Shown: positions 26,069 through 34,969 of the stretch, in pieces | Layout of the letters: the number at the start of each line of letters is the position of its first letter | How positions within the stretch are numbered: position 1 is the first letter of the stretch | Origin: Pseudomonadota bacterium | GTDB lineage: Bacteria; Pseudomonadota; Gammaproteobacteria; Steroidobacterales; Steroidobacteraceae | Direction: 5' to 3' | NCBI GenBank assembly: GCA_023417315.1 | Contig: JAEZFW010000031.1 | Location: 1-53,463 of the forward strand | Length of the DNA: 53,463 nucleotides | Position numbers and translations under genes: made by a program | Notes under the pieces: model-generated | Databases searched by the model: none | What the model saw: the letters and a program-made list of their open reading frames with translations, nothing else | What the model was told of the DNA's origin: nothing

Positions 26069-26249
26069 ATGGGCCAGGTGCCGCACTGAGTCGCCGTCCC
26101 GATCGATAACCCGCCAGGGCGGCTGCTGGCGTTCGTGCCTCGATTTCACGCGTTCGATCCTCGCCACGTTGCGTTCGCTCGATTTCGTTCGAGCGGCATC
26201 CGGTGCCGCTGCTAGCTTGCATCTGCGCCATTCAACTAGCGGAGGTCCT

Positions 26250-27068
26250 ATGCGCAAGATCATCATGCTTTGCGCGCTCATATCATTGAGTGCTGTGGTC
26301 GCAGCGACGACCGTGCCGAAAGAAGCCGAGATGCTCGCGCAGGCTCGCGAGTATCGCCTCACGTTCCGTGAGGGAAACATGCAGACTGTGCAAGCGATGG
26401 TTGCACACCTAGAACAGGCGATACGTGAGTACCCGCGAAACGTCCAGCTTTGGAACGCGCTTGGTGGAGCCTACTTCGCGAGCCTGAGTGCATCGTATGT
26501 GGGCCACGCTGACCCAGACAAACGACTGGAATTCATTCGACTGGCACGAGATGCGTATGACAAGGCGATGCAGCTCGATGCGAAGAATGCCGAGGCTCTG
26601 GCCGGCCATGGTATGGCATTGGTGTCCTTGGGTTTGATGGAACAGGATCCAGTGTCGTTGAGCTCGGGTACTGAGGAGTTGAACCGCGCGGTTGAGCTCG
26701 ACCCCAGCAGTCGACCGGCACGCCTGATGCGTGCGTTCACGTTGATCAACTTACCGTCGACCTATCGCGATACGTCCTTGGTGATGGGGGATCTGACTTA
26801 CATCGTCAGAGAAGTCCCGGGCAGCCGTGCCGAGGCGATGCTGCATCTCTTGCGAGGTGATCTCTACGCCGAGATGGGGCAACTGCAGGATGCCGCCCGA
26901 GAATACGAATCCATCAGCCGCGCGTATCGTTATCCCGCTGAGCAGGCGCGATCCCGTCTACAGTCGCTCAAACAGGCGGAACCGATCTCTCCCGCGGAGA
27001 TAGGCAGTGCACGCGGCGCTCTCACCTATGCATGCGCGGCGTGCCACGCTCGAGGTACCGATGAATAG
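26250..27068 (+). CDS. Periplasmic TPR protein with C-terminal CxxCH motif
   Basis: 272 residues. A signal peptide (IIMLCALISLSAVVAAT) is followed by TPR-like helix pairs (NVQLWNALGGAYFASL..., NAEALAGHGMALVSLGL, AEAMLHLLRGDLYAEMGQLQDAAREYESI). The protein ends with ALTYACAACHARGTDE, a cytochrome-c-type heme attachment motif CAACH seven residues before a normal stop. A heme site at the very end of a TPR protein is unusual; it may be a redox or gas sensor for the kinase encoded next, or the motif may bind metal. GGAGG at 26241-26245 fixes ATG 26250; a longer frame reading through the intergenic region from 26040 is rejected. It is 2 bp from the kinase gene. Confidence 0.8.
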   Translation: MRKIIMLCALISLSAVVAATTVPKEAEMLAQAREYRLTFREGNMQTVQAMVAHLEQAIREYPRNVQLWNALGGAYFASLSASYVGHADPDKRLEFIRLARDAYDKAMQLDAKNAEALAGHGMALVSLGLMEQDPVSLSSGTEELNRAVELDPSSRPARLMRAFTLINLPSTYRDTSLVMGDLTYIVREVPGSRAEAMLHLLRGDLYAEMGQLQDAAREYESISRAYRYPAEQARSRLQSLKQAEPISPAEIGSARGALTYACAACHARGTDE

Positions 27069-27070
27069 TC

Positions 27071-28927
27071 ATGGGTAGCGTTGACGCGACGACAACCGTG
27101 CACGTCCTCGGCTTTGCGATGGGCGCGGCCTTGTGCGGCCTTTTGGCTGTGATGCAGCGTCGCGTTGACCGGACAGCCGGACAGACCAGTGGCTATGTGC
27201 TGCTATGGATCACGGGTTATTTGTGGACGTTCGGCAGCTTCGTGCGATGGGTTCTACTGCTCGCGGGTGCTGCGCCCGAATCTGCGGTGGTCAACATCGC
27301 GGAGTTGTTGGCTTGGACCTCCACGGCCATCGGTCCTCTGGTAATCGCTCGCTTTCTTCGCGTACAGCTTGGCGGTGACGCCCCTTGGCTGCGACCTTTC
27401 ATTGGCTATTCATGGGTTGTGTCGGTCACACAACTGGTGCTGCTCTGGCAGACATGGCTGACACCGGGCTTCTTGATCGATTTGGCGACCTATATGAGAT
27501 GGTCCTTTTATCTGGCGTTGCCGCACTACACGTTCGCGTTTGTACTCTACATGCTCAATCGCCAGCGGGCCGTCAAAGGCGCGAAGCGGCCAACCGCAGC
27601 ATGGTTTCGTCGGACCGCGATCGCGCTGATCACCGTGCAGATAGCAAGTACTCTTATAGGGATCCAGGTCGAACGAGCGCCTACGTTCTTGAACCTCGTC
27701 CTGGAGGTGATCAGTGTTCATTGGGTGCTGCCATGGACTGTGCTGGTCGCAGTAGCTCTGGCGCAAACCGAGTACGCCGATCTGGTGTTGAAGCGCAGTC
27801 TGTTCTTGATTGTCAGCCTCCTCATCTCGGCGGTCGTGAACGCCTTCCTGCTCGGCGTTTCCGCAGGATTACCTATGGTGCTCGCGACACTGGCAGGGAG
27901 TGCTTTGATTCTGAGTGCGCCACCGCTACTGCGCGCAACGGGCCGATTCGTCGATCGCGTCCTGTTGAGTCGGCCCGATTATGGATCTACAGTCGGTCAC
28001 TTCGAGAAAGCTGCCCACCGTATCGATGATGAACTGGAGCTGATCGCCGCCGCGACGCGTGTGCTCGAGGCGACCCTCGACGCGAAAGCCGCGTTCACCG
28101 ACCGACCGTCGACGCATCAGCATGGACAACCGTTGCTCATGTGCCTCGCGATGGAGCGGTCGAAGGCACCCAAGATCTGGCTCGAGATCTCGGCCGCGCA
28201 AAGCGCCCGCGCGCTGATGCAGGAGGAGTTTGCGTTCGTGCGGGGCATCTGTGGGATCGTGAGCCGCCGGTTGGAAGCGATGCACTACGAAGCGGAACGG
28301 CGTGCAGTCGAGGTCCGCGAGGAGCGATTGAAGCGATTACTGAGCGAGGCGGAGCTGAAGGCGCTGCGCGCCCAAGTCGATCCTCATTTCCTATTCAACA
28401 CCCTGAACACGATCGCCGATCTCATCAACCGTAACCCTCAACAGGCGGAAGCAATGACCGAACGACTGGCAGAGTGCTTTCGCTACGCACTCTCGCGCCA
28501 GTCACGTGAGGTTTCCACCCTGGACGAGGAGCTGGAGTTCGCTCGTCAGTATCTCGACATCGAGCGTGTGCGATTCGGGGACCGATTGAAGGTCGAATTT
28601 TCCCGCGGCGATGCTCGCGGCGACGAGCGAGTTCCGTCCTTGATCCTGCAGCCGCTCGTCGAGAACGCGATCAAGCATGGACTCGCACCGACTCCGCAGG
28701 GCGGCACGGTCAGCGTGACCGCAAGGAAAGACGGAGGGCATCTGCGACTAGAAGTGTGTGATGATGGTGTCGGGACGCGTTTCGCAACGAGCCCCGGTGT
28801 GGGCATCGGGTTGCGAAACGTTCGAGAAAGATTGCACACGCTCTACCCGCAGTCGAGCACGATGACGATTTCTTCGAACGAAGGCGGCCGCGGAACGCGT
28901 GTGACGTTACTGGTACCGCTTCAGTGA
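27071..28927 (+). CDS. LytS/YehU-type sensor histidine kinase
   Basis: 618 residues. The N-terminal half holds about eight hydrophobic segments (for example VLGFAMGAALCGLLAVM, LVVAVALAQTEYADLVLK, LILSAPPLL). The cytoplasmic part has a linker (KAAFTDRPSTHQHG...MQEEFAFVRGICG) and the kinase core of the LytS family: ALRAQVDPHFLFNTLNTIADLI, with the phospho-His at residue 439, and the ATPase blocks LILQPLVENAIKHGL and VCDDGVGTR...GIGLRNVRERL. It phosphorylates the LytTR regulator encoded immediately downstream, with which it overlaps by 4 bp. The signal is unknown; the upstream CxxCH protein is a plausible periplasmic input. Confidence 0.92.
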   Translation: MGSVDATTTVHVLGFAMGAALCGLLAVMQRRVDRTAGQTSGYVLLWITGYLWTFGSFVRWVLLLAGAAPESAVVNIAELLAWTSTAIGPLVIARFLRVQLGGDAPWLRPFIGYSWVVSVTQLVLLWQTWLTPGFLIDLATYMRWSFYLALPHYTFAFVLYMLNRQRAVKGAKRPTAAWFRRTAIALITVQIASTLIGIQVERAPTFLNLVLEVISVHWVLPWTVLVAVALAQTEYADLVLKRSLFLIVSLLISAVVNAFLLGVSAGLPMVLATLAGSALILSAPPLLRATGRFVDRVLLSRPDYGSTVGHFEKAAHRIDDELELIAAATRVLEATLDAKAAFTDRPSTHQHGQPLLMCLAMERSKAPKIWLEISAAQSARALMQEEFAFVRGICGIVSRRLEAMHYEAERRAVEVREERLKRLLSEAELKALRAQVDPHFLFNTLNTIADLINRNPQQAEAMTERLAECFRYALSRQSREVSTLDEELEFARQYLDIERVRFGDRLKVEFSRGDARGDERVPSLILQPLVENAIKHGLAPTPQGGTVSVTARKDGGHLRLEVCDDGVGTRFATSPGVGIGLRNVRERLHTLYPQSSTMTISSNEGGRGTRVTLLVPLQ

Positions 28928-29685
28928 AGATTAGGGTGCTCATAGCGGATGACGAAGAATCGGCGCGTTCGCGGCTTCGCACGTTATTGGCTGCGTTTCC
29001 ATCCATCTCGATCGAGGCGGAGGCGCGCGATGGAATCGAAACGTTGGAGGCGATCCGGCGAGTTCGCCCGGATGTGGTCTTCCTCGACGTGCAAATGCCT
29101 GGGCTGAGTGGCCTCGAAGTCGTAAGCTCGCTTACGAGCGAAGCGCTGCCCTTGATCGTATTTGCCACCTCTTACGATGAGTATGCGATTGCAGCGTTTG
29201 AAGCGAACGCTGTCGGCTATCTGCTGAAGCCAATCAATCGGGACCGTCTGGCGAGTGCCATCGATCGCATAGAGCGACTCGTACGCGCACCGTCCGATGT
29301 CACACACGAGCAGTCGCGACTCGCTGCAGTCGCCGCGGCGAGTCGAACACCGTTGTCGCACGTGGTTGCGATCCAACGTGACCGCTATCTACTCTTGCCG
29401 TTGCAGGAGGTCTGTTTCTTCAAGGTGGAGGATGGAATAACCAAAGTGAAGGTGGACGCTGCGAGCTACCGCACGAATTATCAGATTGGGCTGCTCGAGC
29501 CACGATTGCCGAATCCGCCGTTCATCCGCGCCCATCGAGCGATCATCGTCAATTTGGAAAAGGTCGCAGGAATCAGCCCTCTCTTTAAGGGCACGTACCT
29601 GCTCACCATGAAGGATACTCACGGAAGCGAGATCCGAGTGAGCGAACGCCAATCCAAGTTGATCCGTGATCTGTTGGAGTTGTAG
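28924..29685 (+). CDS. LytTR-family response regulator
   Basis: 253 residues. The receiver domain has the acidic pocket IADDEE, phospho-acceptor Asp55 in VVFLDVQMPGLSG, and the KP motif in GYLLKPINRDRL. The C-terminal LytTR DNA-binding domain runs from about VAIQRDRYLLLPLQEVCFFKVEDGITKV through FIRAHRAIIVNLEKVAGI to the end. The start is GTG 28924, overlapping the kinase stop by 4 bp, so the pair is translationally coupled. LytTR regulators bind paired 9-bp direct repeats; I found no convincing site in the neighbouring spacers. Confidence 0.93.
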   Translation: MKIRVLIADDEESARSRLRTLLAAFPSISIEAEARDGIETLEAIRRVRPDVVFLDVQMPGLSGLEVVSSLTSEALPLIVFATSYDEYAIAAFEANAVGYLLKPINRDRLASAIDRIERLVRAPSDVTHEQSRLAAVAAASRTPLSHVVAIQRDRYLLLPLQEVCFFKVEDGITKVKVDAASYRTNYQIGLLEPRLPNPPFIRAHRAIIVNLEKVAGISPLFKGTYLLTMKDTHGSEIRVSERQSKLIRDLLEL

Positions 29686-29981
29686 ACAGAAATCTGTTGT
29701 AGATCGGCCGCTGCATTGAAGCATCTCGGATTCCATGACGACATCGCGGCGATCGATAAGATGTACAGTCCTGTACTGTGTCTCGACATCGGATGGCCTC
29801 ACGACCTGCACGCACACTAGGCTCCGGCTTTCGGACATCCGGTGTGTTCAGCGGCTGAGAGAGTCATGGTCACTCGCTCGCTAGATCAGCGTAAGCGCGA
29901 TTCGTGCGTCTTCATCAGATATGCCGGATATCCTAAAGCCGGCACGAAGAGCTTCCGCTCGAGCTCGCACTCGCGGCGCAC

Positions 29982-31223
29982 TCATCTGCGTAACAACAGC
30001 CTGGCTTGCGTTCCCCAGCCGCCGATCAACACGTCGTCTTTGCCGTCGCCGTTGAGGTCTCCGACCGCCATGCTCCAACTTCGCCCAACGGTCGTGGCAG
30101 GCATCACATCTGCCGTCACGTCCTTGAAAACCCCTTTGCCATCGTTGACGTAAGCGCGCGCTTGCATGGGTTTGAATCCCGGGACTGCAATTGCGCCGAC
30201 GATGAGGTCCGGATGGCCATCATCATTGAAGTCGACGACTGCACCACCCCATGCTGAGAAGGTGTTCGTGGGCAGGCGCTTTGCGGTCTGATCGATGAAT
30301 CGCTCCTGCCCGTCATTGATGAGCAATCGAGCCTGAGGATCGTATTCGCGGCCGCGAGCGTTGCTGGTCAGATTCAAGAACAACAGGTCCAGCTCGCCGT
30401 CACCGTTTGCATCGAATACGTGCGCTTCGCGTGTGTGTAGCTTCACCGGCAAGTCGAGTCGATCAGACGCCTCGATAAAGCGGCCTTTGCCGTCGTTGAG
30501 CAGCAGACGATTCGGCGGTTTCTCGTTCGCAACCACCATGTCGAGATCTCCATCCTCGTCTAGGTCGGAGAGCGCGACATCCTGAGTCGCATCGTTGACG
30601 GCGGGAAGATGTGTCTTGGTCGCGTCGATGAAGTGCCCGGGTCGATTGCGATCGTTCAGCCAAAGGAAATTCTGGCCGCGCTCACCCGAGTTGCCGAGCG
30701 CGATGTCCGGAAGCTTATCGCCGTTCACATCACCGATGGCGAAGCCGTTGCCTTCGCTGCGAGCCAGTAGCCGCTCACTCACATCTTTGAATGCTCCCTT
30801 GCCATCGCCAAAGAACAATTGATGCACCTGATCGTCCTCGGCGATGAACATCACATCCGCGAATCCATCCTGATTGAAATCAGTGCTCAGAACGTGCTCT
30901 GTGTCATGGGCGACCGTGCCGAACGCACCCTCGCGCCAGCTCAATTTCGCCTTGCCGTCGTTGAGGTACAGACGGTTCACATCGCCCTCGACGGCGAGCA
31001 CGACGTCCAAGTCGCCGTCCCGATCGACATCCACGAACGCGGCGTCCAAGGCGTGCAATGTCTCCGCTTTAGGCACATGAGTTTCGGTCGCGTCGATGAA
31101 CACCGTCGAGATATCAGAAGCTGCCGATTGCGCGAGTGCAGCTTGTGCGCACAACAGCGACGCTAAGACGGCGCCGACGACTGAGGGCATGGAATGGCGA
31201 TAGGACACGATAGGTTGCTTCAT
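29982..31223 (-). CDS. FG-GAP/VCBS beta-propeller protein, secreted
   Basis: 413 residues with a signal peptide (SVVGAVLASLLCAQAALA). Seven repeats carry calcium-loop motifs of the type DxDxDGxxD: DVDRDGDLD, DFNQDGFAD, DVNGDKLPD, DLDEDGDLD, DANGDGELD, DFNDDGHPD and DLNGDGKDD, enough for a complete seven-bladed propeller. Several repeats are followed by LLLNDGKGRF-type strands. Such proteins are extracellular or periplasmic and mediate binding; no catalytic domain is attached. ATG 31223 is chosen because it begins the leader; an upstream extension to 31337 has no features. It is divergent from the thioesterase-like gene. Confidence 0.88.
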   Translation of the reverse strand: MKQPIVSYRHSMPSVVGAVLASLLCAQAALAQSAASDISTVFIDATETHVPKAETLHALDAAFVDVDRDGDLDVVLAVEGDVNRLYLNDGKAKLSWREGAFGTVAHDTEHVLSTDFNQDGFADVMFIAEDDQVHQLFFGDGKGAFKDVSERLLARSEGNGFAIGDVNGDKLPDIALGNSGERGQNFLWLNDRNRPGHFIDATKTHLPAVNDATQDVALSDLDEDGDLDMVVANEKPPNRLLLNDGKGRFIEASDRLDLPVKLHTREAHVFDANGDGELDLLFLNLTSNARGREYDPQARLLINDGQERFIDQTAKRLPTNTFSAWGGAVVDFNDDGHPDLIVGAIAVPGFKPMQARAYVNDGKGVFKDVTADVMPATTVGRSWSMAVGDLNGDGKDDVLIGGWGTQARLLLRR

Positions 31224-31419
31224 GAACGGGGCCCTGCTTGTACCGATTCGCACAATACTCGTAATCGCTGGGAGAGTTCCAAGGAGGGTCGGGCACGCGC
31301 ATCCCGATGATGGTTGAATCCAGGCACCGACATGCATAATCGTGTTCGCGCCTCAGTGACCCGGCACGCGAAGGCAGCTACAGTGAAGGCGCAACTATCC
31401 GCACGCACTAGGTGAACTC

Positions 31420-31986
31420 GTGTATCCATGGTTCCGTCTGATTCACGCCAGCTTTACGTTGCTGGGCGCACCGCGGGTCGATACATTCTCGACGACGCGT
31501 ATTCGTCTGCGCGTGTGGCCGAATGACCCCGACTTCAACTTGCATGTGAACAACGGTCGTTACCTCACGCTTGCTGACATCGCGCGTCTGCATTGGTTCG
31601 TGCGCACCGGCGTGTGGGAGGCTGCGCGACGCCAGAAAGCGATCCCCATCGTCGGAGACGCATTGGCGAAGTTTCGCCGCGATCTCAAGGCATTCGACGT
31701 ATTCGACATCGAGACGCGCATGCTCGGCTGGGATCATCGCTGGGGATTTCTCGAGCACCGCTTCGTGCGCGGCGGGCGCGCGCTCGGTGTCGTTGCGATC
31801 CGTGGGCTATTCAAGGGGCCGAATGGTTCGCTCGAACCCAGCGCATTGTTGAACCCGCTCGGCATCGACGTGGCTTCGCCACCGTTGCCTCGATGGATTA
31901 TCGAATGGAACGCCGGCTGCGAGTCTCTTTCGCAAGTGCTGCGAGGGGAGGAGCAGGCGAGCGGCACTTCTCAAGTGAAGAAGTAG
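31420..31986 (+). CDS. Thioesterase-like (hot-dog, THEM6-type) protein
   Basis: 188 residues. The conserved block RIRLRVWPNDPDFNLHVNNGRYLTLADIARLHWFVRTG matches the 4HBT-like family related to THEM6 and FcbC-type thioesterases; the DFNLHVNNGRY motif supplies the catalytic Asp/Asn region (usually D.H.NN..Y). The central FRRDLKAFDVFDIETRMLGWD forms the next strands. The substrate is unknown and may be an acyl-CoA or another thioester. The start is GTG 31420. Codon use is normal for the window, and the gene appears to be monocistronic. Confidence 0.82.
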   Translation: MYPWFRLIHASFTLLGAPRVDTFSTTRIRLRVWPNDPDFNLHVNNGRYLTLADIARLHWFVRTGVWEAARRQKAIPIVGDALAKFRRDLKAFDVFDIETRMLGWDHRWGFLEHRFVRGGRALGVVAIRGLFKGPNGSLEPSALLNPLGIDVASPPLPRWIIEWNAGCESLSQVLRGEEQASGTSQVKK

Positions 31987-32219
31987 ACATGGAAGAATTA
32001 GACAGGATCAACAGGATGGCGAAAGCATGAAATAGTCGTTCATCGGTGCCGGGTACAGATGTTCGGAACAGCGACGCGGTACAACCGCACGTAGCTTGTA
32101 TTGCAATCTATCGAGCGATACCTCGCGATGCCGTGAGGCAATTCGAATAGCTGTACACTGGTGCTTGGAAGGCAGCCCGAGGACTGACCCTCAGGCGCAC
32201 GCATAGGGAGAGAGCTGCG

Positions 32220-33335
32220 ATGCATTCACGTTCGGTTCTGCTGCGAAGATTCATGTACGTTGTGTGTGGCTCAGCATGCGCAGCGGCGCTCGTGGATGCC
32301 GCGTCCACTACACCGCGAATTGCGAGCGTTGGATCGATGAGCGCAGCGCGTGCCGCTCACCAAGCAAGTGCTCTGCCTGGCGGTGTGCTCGTGACCGGAG
32401 GCTGCGGCGGCGAAAGCTGCGGGACAGTCTATCGATCGACGGAAGTGTTCGACTTCGAAAGCGGCACGTTCCGCGGTACGGCGCCAATGACGACTGCTCG
32501 GGCAAGCCATGCCTCGGCACTCTTATCTGACGGTCGCGTATTGATTGCAGGAGGTTGGACTGGCTCTGCAGCAACTGCCGCTGCCGAGATCTACGATCCC
32601 GTCAGTGATCGATTCACTCGCGCAGGCGATCTCCTGGGCCCGCGAATCCATCCCGTCGCGACCGTGTTGCAGGATGGCCGCGTGTTGATCACGGGTGGCG
32701 AAACGAGAACGGGTGAGCCGGTCGACGCAGCAGAAGTGTTCAATCCGAAAGACGGAACCTTTACCCCAGTGGATCGCATGACCGATGCGCGAATGAATCA
32801 CACTGCAACGGTTCTCGCGGACGGGCGTGTGTTCATTGCAGGTGGTCATCGTGCGCGAAACGCAATCTTGAGATCCGCAGAGATCTTCGATCCAGCGACC
32901 GATCGCTTCACAGCGGCGGGCAACATGATTGCAGCACGGACGAAGCACGCGGCAGTTCGCCTTCTCGACAACCGTGTCTTGATCGTCAGTGGCTCTGATG
33001 CACGAGGGTTCAAGGGGCGCTACTCGTCGACGGAGATCTTCGATCCGTCTTCCGGGAAATTCTCCGAAGGGCCGAGCCTGAGTCACACGAGACACAAGAT
33101 CCCGGATGCCGTCGTGGTGCTCTCGTCGGGAGATGTTCTGGTCCTTGGAGGTGCGCGTCACCCCGAGATCTTGCGCGCCGGCGCCGACCGATTCACGGAT
33201 ATAAAAGGCGAGCTTCCGGGCGACTTGATGTTCGCGACCGCGACGATGCTGCCATCCAAAGGCGTGCTTGTCGTCGGTGGCTACGATGAGCGAATTCGAT
33301 CACATGACGGGGCTTGGATGGTGAGGCTCGATTGA
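32220..33335 (+). CDS. Kelch-repeat beta-propeller protein, secreted
   Basis: 371 residues with a signal peptide (FMYVVCGSACAAALVDA). About six kelch repeats share the pattern M..AR..H.A..L.DGRVL..GG......STEVFDP.S..F, for example MTTARASHASALLSDGRVLIAGG and MTDARMNHTATVLADGRVFIAGG. A six-bladed propeller is likely. Kelch proteins of this sort in bacteria are mostly binding proteins and resemble galactose-oxidase-like propellers, but the copper ligands of galactose oxidase are not recognisable. AGGGAGAG precedes ATG 32220. A dispersed repeat element (33342-33460) starts 6 bp after the stop. Confidence 0.85.
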   Translation: MHSRSVLLRRFMYVVCGSACAAALVDAASTTPRIASVGSMSAARAAHQASALPGGVLVTGGCGGESCGTVYRSTEVFDFESGTFRGTAPMTTARASHASALLSDGRVLIAGGWTGSAATAAAEIYDPVSDRFTRAGDLLGPRIHPVATVLQDGRVLITGGETRTGEPVDAAEVFNPKDGTFTPVDRMTDARMNHTATVLADGRVFIAGGHRARNAILRSAEIFDPATDRFTAAGNMIAARTKHAAVRLLDNRVLIVSGSDARGFKGRYSSTEIFDPSSGKFSEGPSLSHTRHKIPDAVVVLSSGDVLVLGGARHPEILRAGADRFTDIKGELPGDLMFATATMLPSKGVLVVGGYDERIRSHDGAWMVRLD

Positions 33336-33341
33336 ATCGTT

Positions 33342-33460
33342 TGCTTTCGGTGCCGGACGTGCAGAACAGGCGTTCTCAGTGCACCCCGACGGCGCAGGTG
33401 CCGCCGCGCCTCAAATGCCTGTGTTCTGCTAGTTGTGCATGTCCGGCACCGAGAGGCGTT
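33342..33460. repeat. Dispersed palindromic element, copy 1
   Basis: About 119 bp, matching 40332-40448 with only a handful of substitutions and a 2-bp length difference. The outer arms CGGTGCCGGACGTGCA (from 33348) and TGCATGTCCGGCACCG (to 33451) are complementary with one mismatch; an inner pair CAGGCGTT/AAATGCCTG adds a second stem. It sits between two convergent genes, 6 bp after the kelch stop. Either a REP/MITE-like mobile repeat or a bidirectional transcription-end structure. Confidence 0.85.
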
Positions 33461-33468
33461 TTCCGACG

Positions 33469-33951
33469 CTACGGTAACGAATACTCGATCTCGTAGAAGT
33501 GCTGGTCGCCTTCGATGCGAATCGTGAGCTGGCCGCGGATGCCTTGCAGCTCACCGGTGCCGGAGTCCGGCACGATTTCGACCGACCAGCCTTCGGGTAC
33601 ACCGCGGTTCATCAAAGCCCGATGCACGAGCACGAAACTGCCGGAGCGGCCATGCAGCTTGCCGGTAAACTTTTCGATCGCGACGTAAGCACCCGACCTG
33701 GCAGCATCGCCGCTCGTCAGCATTTCGGCGTTGCTCGTGCCGACGAGATCGCCCTTAAACTGTTTCTCGATCGCCACCCTTTGTAGGCCTGCAGCCCGCG
33801 CAGGTGCATTATCCGGTTCTTGCGGTGTGAAAGTGACCTCGAAATTCGTCGTGGCGTGCGACATCACGATCTCCTCGTTCGCGTACGTTGAGCTGTGCAC
33901 GAAACCGGCCAGTAGGCCAGCGCCCAATACTAAGCTGTCTCTCAACCGCAT
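33469..33951 (-). CDS. DUF3224-family protein, secreted
   Basis: 160 residues. After a short leader (LVLGAGLLAGFVHSSTYA) the family core begins with MSHATTNFEVTFTPQEPDN and continues VAIEKQFKGDLVGTSNAEMLT, YVAIEKFTGKLHGRSGSFVLVHRALMNRG and GTGELQGIRGQLTIRI...HFYEIEYSLP, the typical DUF3224 beta-barrel pattern. The function of the family is unknown. Most members start at MSHAT in the cytoplasm, so the added signal segment is notable; an internal start at MSHAT (residue 30) is possible. The 3' end faces the dispersed repeat. Confidence 0.85.
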   Translation of the reverse strand: MRLRDSLVLGAGLLAGFVHSSTYANEEIVMSHATTNFEVTFTPQEPDNAPARAAGLQRVAIEKQFKGDLVGTSNAEMLTSGDAARSGAYVAIEKFTGKLHGRSGSFVLVHRALMNRGVPEGWSVEIVPDSGTGELQGIRGQLTIRIEGDQHFYEIEYSLP

Positions 33952-34073
33952 GATGAACCCCTACAATGCGGCCCCTAGGCCCACGAGCAGTTTCAAGAAA
34001 CCCGCGACGCGAGGATAGGAAAAACGCGTCACGACAACATGATGACTAGGCAGGATCATGCACGGCCGAGACG

Positions 34074-34880
34074 ATGATTAGACAAGTCGGTCCGCCGCGC
34101 GGAGTTCTGCATACGCCTGCAGCGTCGGGCGTGTTTCATCACGCGCGTCTTGCGCCGCCTGCAGCGCTCGCGTCCTTCGTCCAAAACTTCTGGATCGTTC
34201 GTTGGGATCTGCCACCAAGTACGTCGCAGCGAGCCGAGACGTTACCGCATCCGAATGTGCACTTGGCGCTGGAGCAGCATGCAGGTCGCATCTATGGTGT
34301 GCTCGATGGCCGCTTCACGCGCACGCTCGAGGGAAGTGGAAGCGTCTTCGGGGTGAAGTTTCGAGCAGGCGGCTTCCGTCCCTTTCTTGGCCGTTCGGTC
34401 GCGACGTTACGCAACCGTCACATCGCGTTCGAAGAATTCTTCGGCGCACACGCATCGAGTCTGCTCGAGGAACTGTTCGCAGCGTCAGGCGATTCGCAGA
34501 TGGCGGAAGTGGTCGCGCGCTTCCTCATCGCTCGCTTACCCGCGGAGGACCCGCACGTCGACCGCATCGCGGCGATCGTAGACGGTATCGCTGCGGATCC
34601 AACGATCGTCTCCGTCGATCAAGTGAGCGATCGTTGGGGAATATCGAAACGCACGTTGCAGCGCTCGTTCAGCGAGTATGTAGGCACGACACCGAAGTGG
34701 GTGATCAATCGCTATCGCCTGCACGAGGCGCTCGAGCATTTGCATTCAGGCGCCGAGCTCGATTGGGCCCAGCTCGCCGCCGACTTGGGCTACTTCGACC
34801 AATCGCACTTCATCCGAGATTTTCGCGCTGTCGTCGGTCGGTCCCCCGCTCAGTACCTGCGAATGAGGAGGGGCGAATGA
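34074..34880 (+). CDS. AraC-family transcriptional regulator
   Basis: 268 residues. The N-terminal part has the common AraC-associated block LASFVQNFWIVRWDLPP...LPHPNVHLALEQHAGRIYGV and GVKFRAGGFRPFLGRSVATLRNR, typical of regulators with a small-molecule-binding DUF6597-like domain. The C-terminal HTH_18 domain contains VSDRWGISKRTLQRSFSEYVGTTPKWVINRYRLHEALE and LAADLGYFDQSHFIRDFRAVVGRSPAQYL. Ligand and target are unknown; the divergent DUF3224 gene is the most likely target, with 122 bp between them. Confidence 0.88.
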   Translation: MIRQVGPPRGVLHTPAASGVFHHARLAPPAALASFVQNFWIVRWDLPPSTSQRAETLPHPNVHLALEQHAGRIYGVLDGRFTRTLEGSGSVFGVKFRAGGFRPFLGRSVATLRNRHIAFEEFFGAHASSLLEELFAASGDSQMAEVVARFLIARLPAEDPHVDRIAAIVDGIAADPTIVSVDQVSDRWGISKRTLQRSFSEYVGTTPKWVINRYRLHEALEHLHSGAELDWAQLAADLGYFDQSHFIRDFRAVVGRSPAQYLRMRRGE

Positions 34881-34969
34881 TCCGAAGCCCGGCACATGTA
34901 GGTCGGACGCGAATGTCTCAGCCGCGGACGCACGTGCCTACCCAAGTCCATTGCTGCTAGAGTCCCGAC

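Noticed and set aside
26040..26249. An open frame extending the TPR gene upstream through the spacer
   Set aside because: Its residues are low-complexity and Arg/Cys-rich without homology, and a clear GGAGG plus signal peptide start at 26250.
29686..29981. LytTR binding sites or a terminator downstream of the response regulator
   Set aside because: Only a short ACAGA-AA-TCTGT stem was found and no paired 9-bp repeats of LytTR type; nothing supportable.
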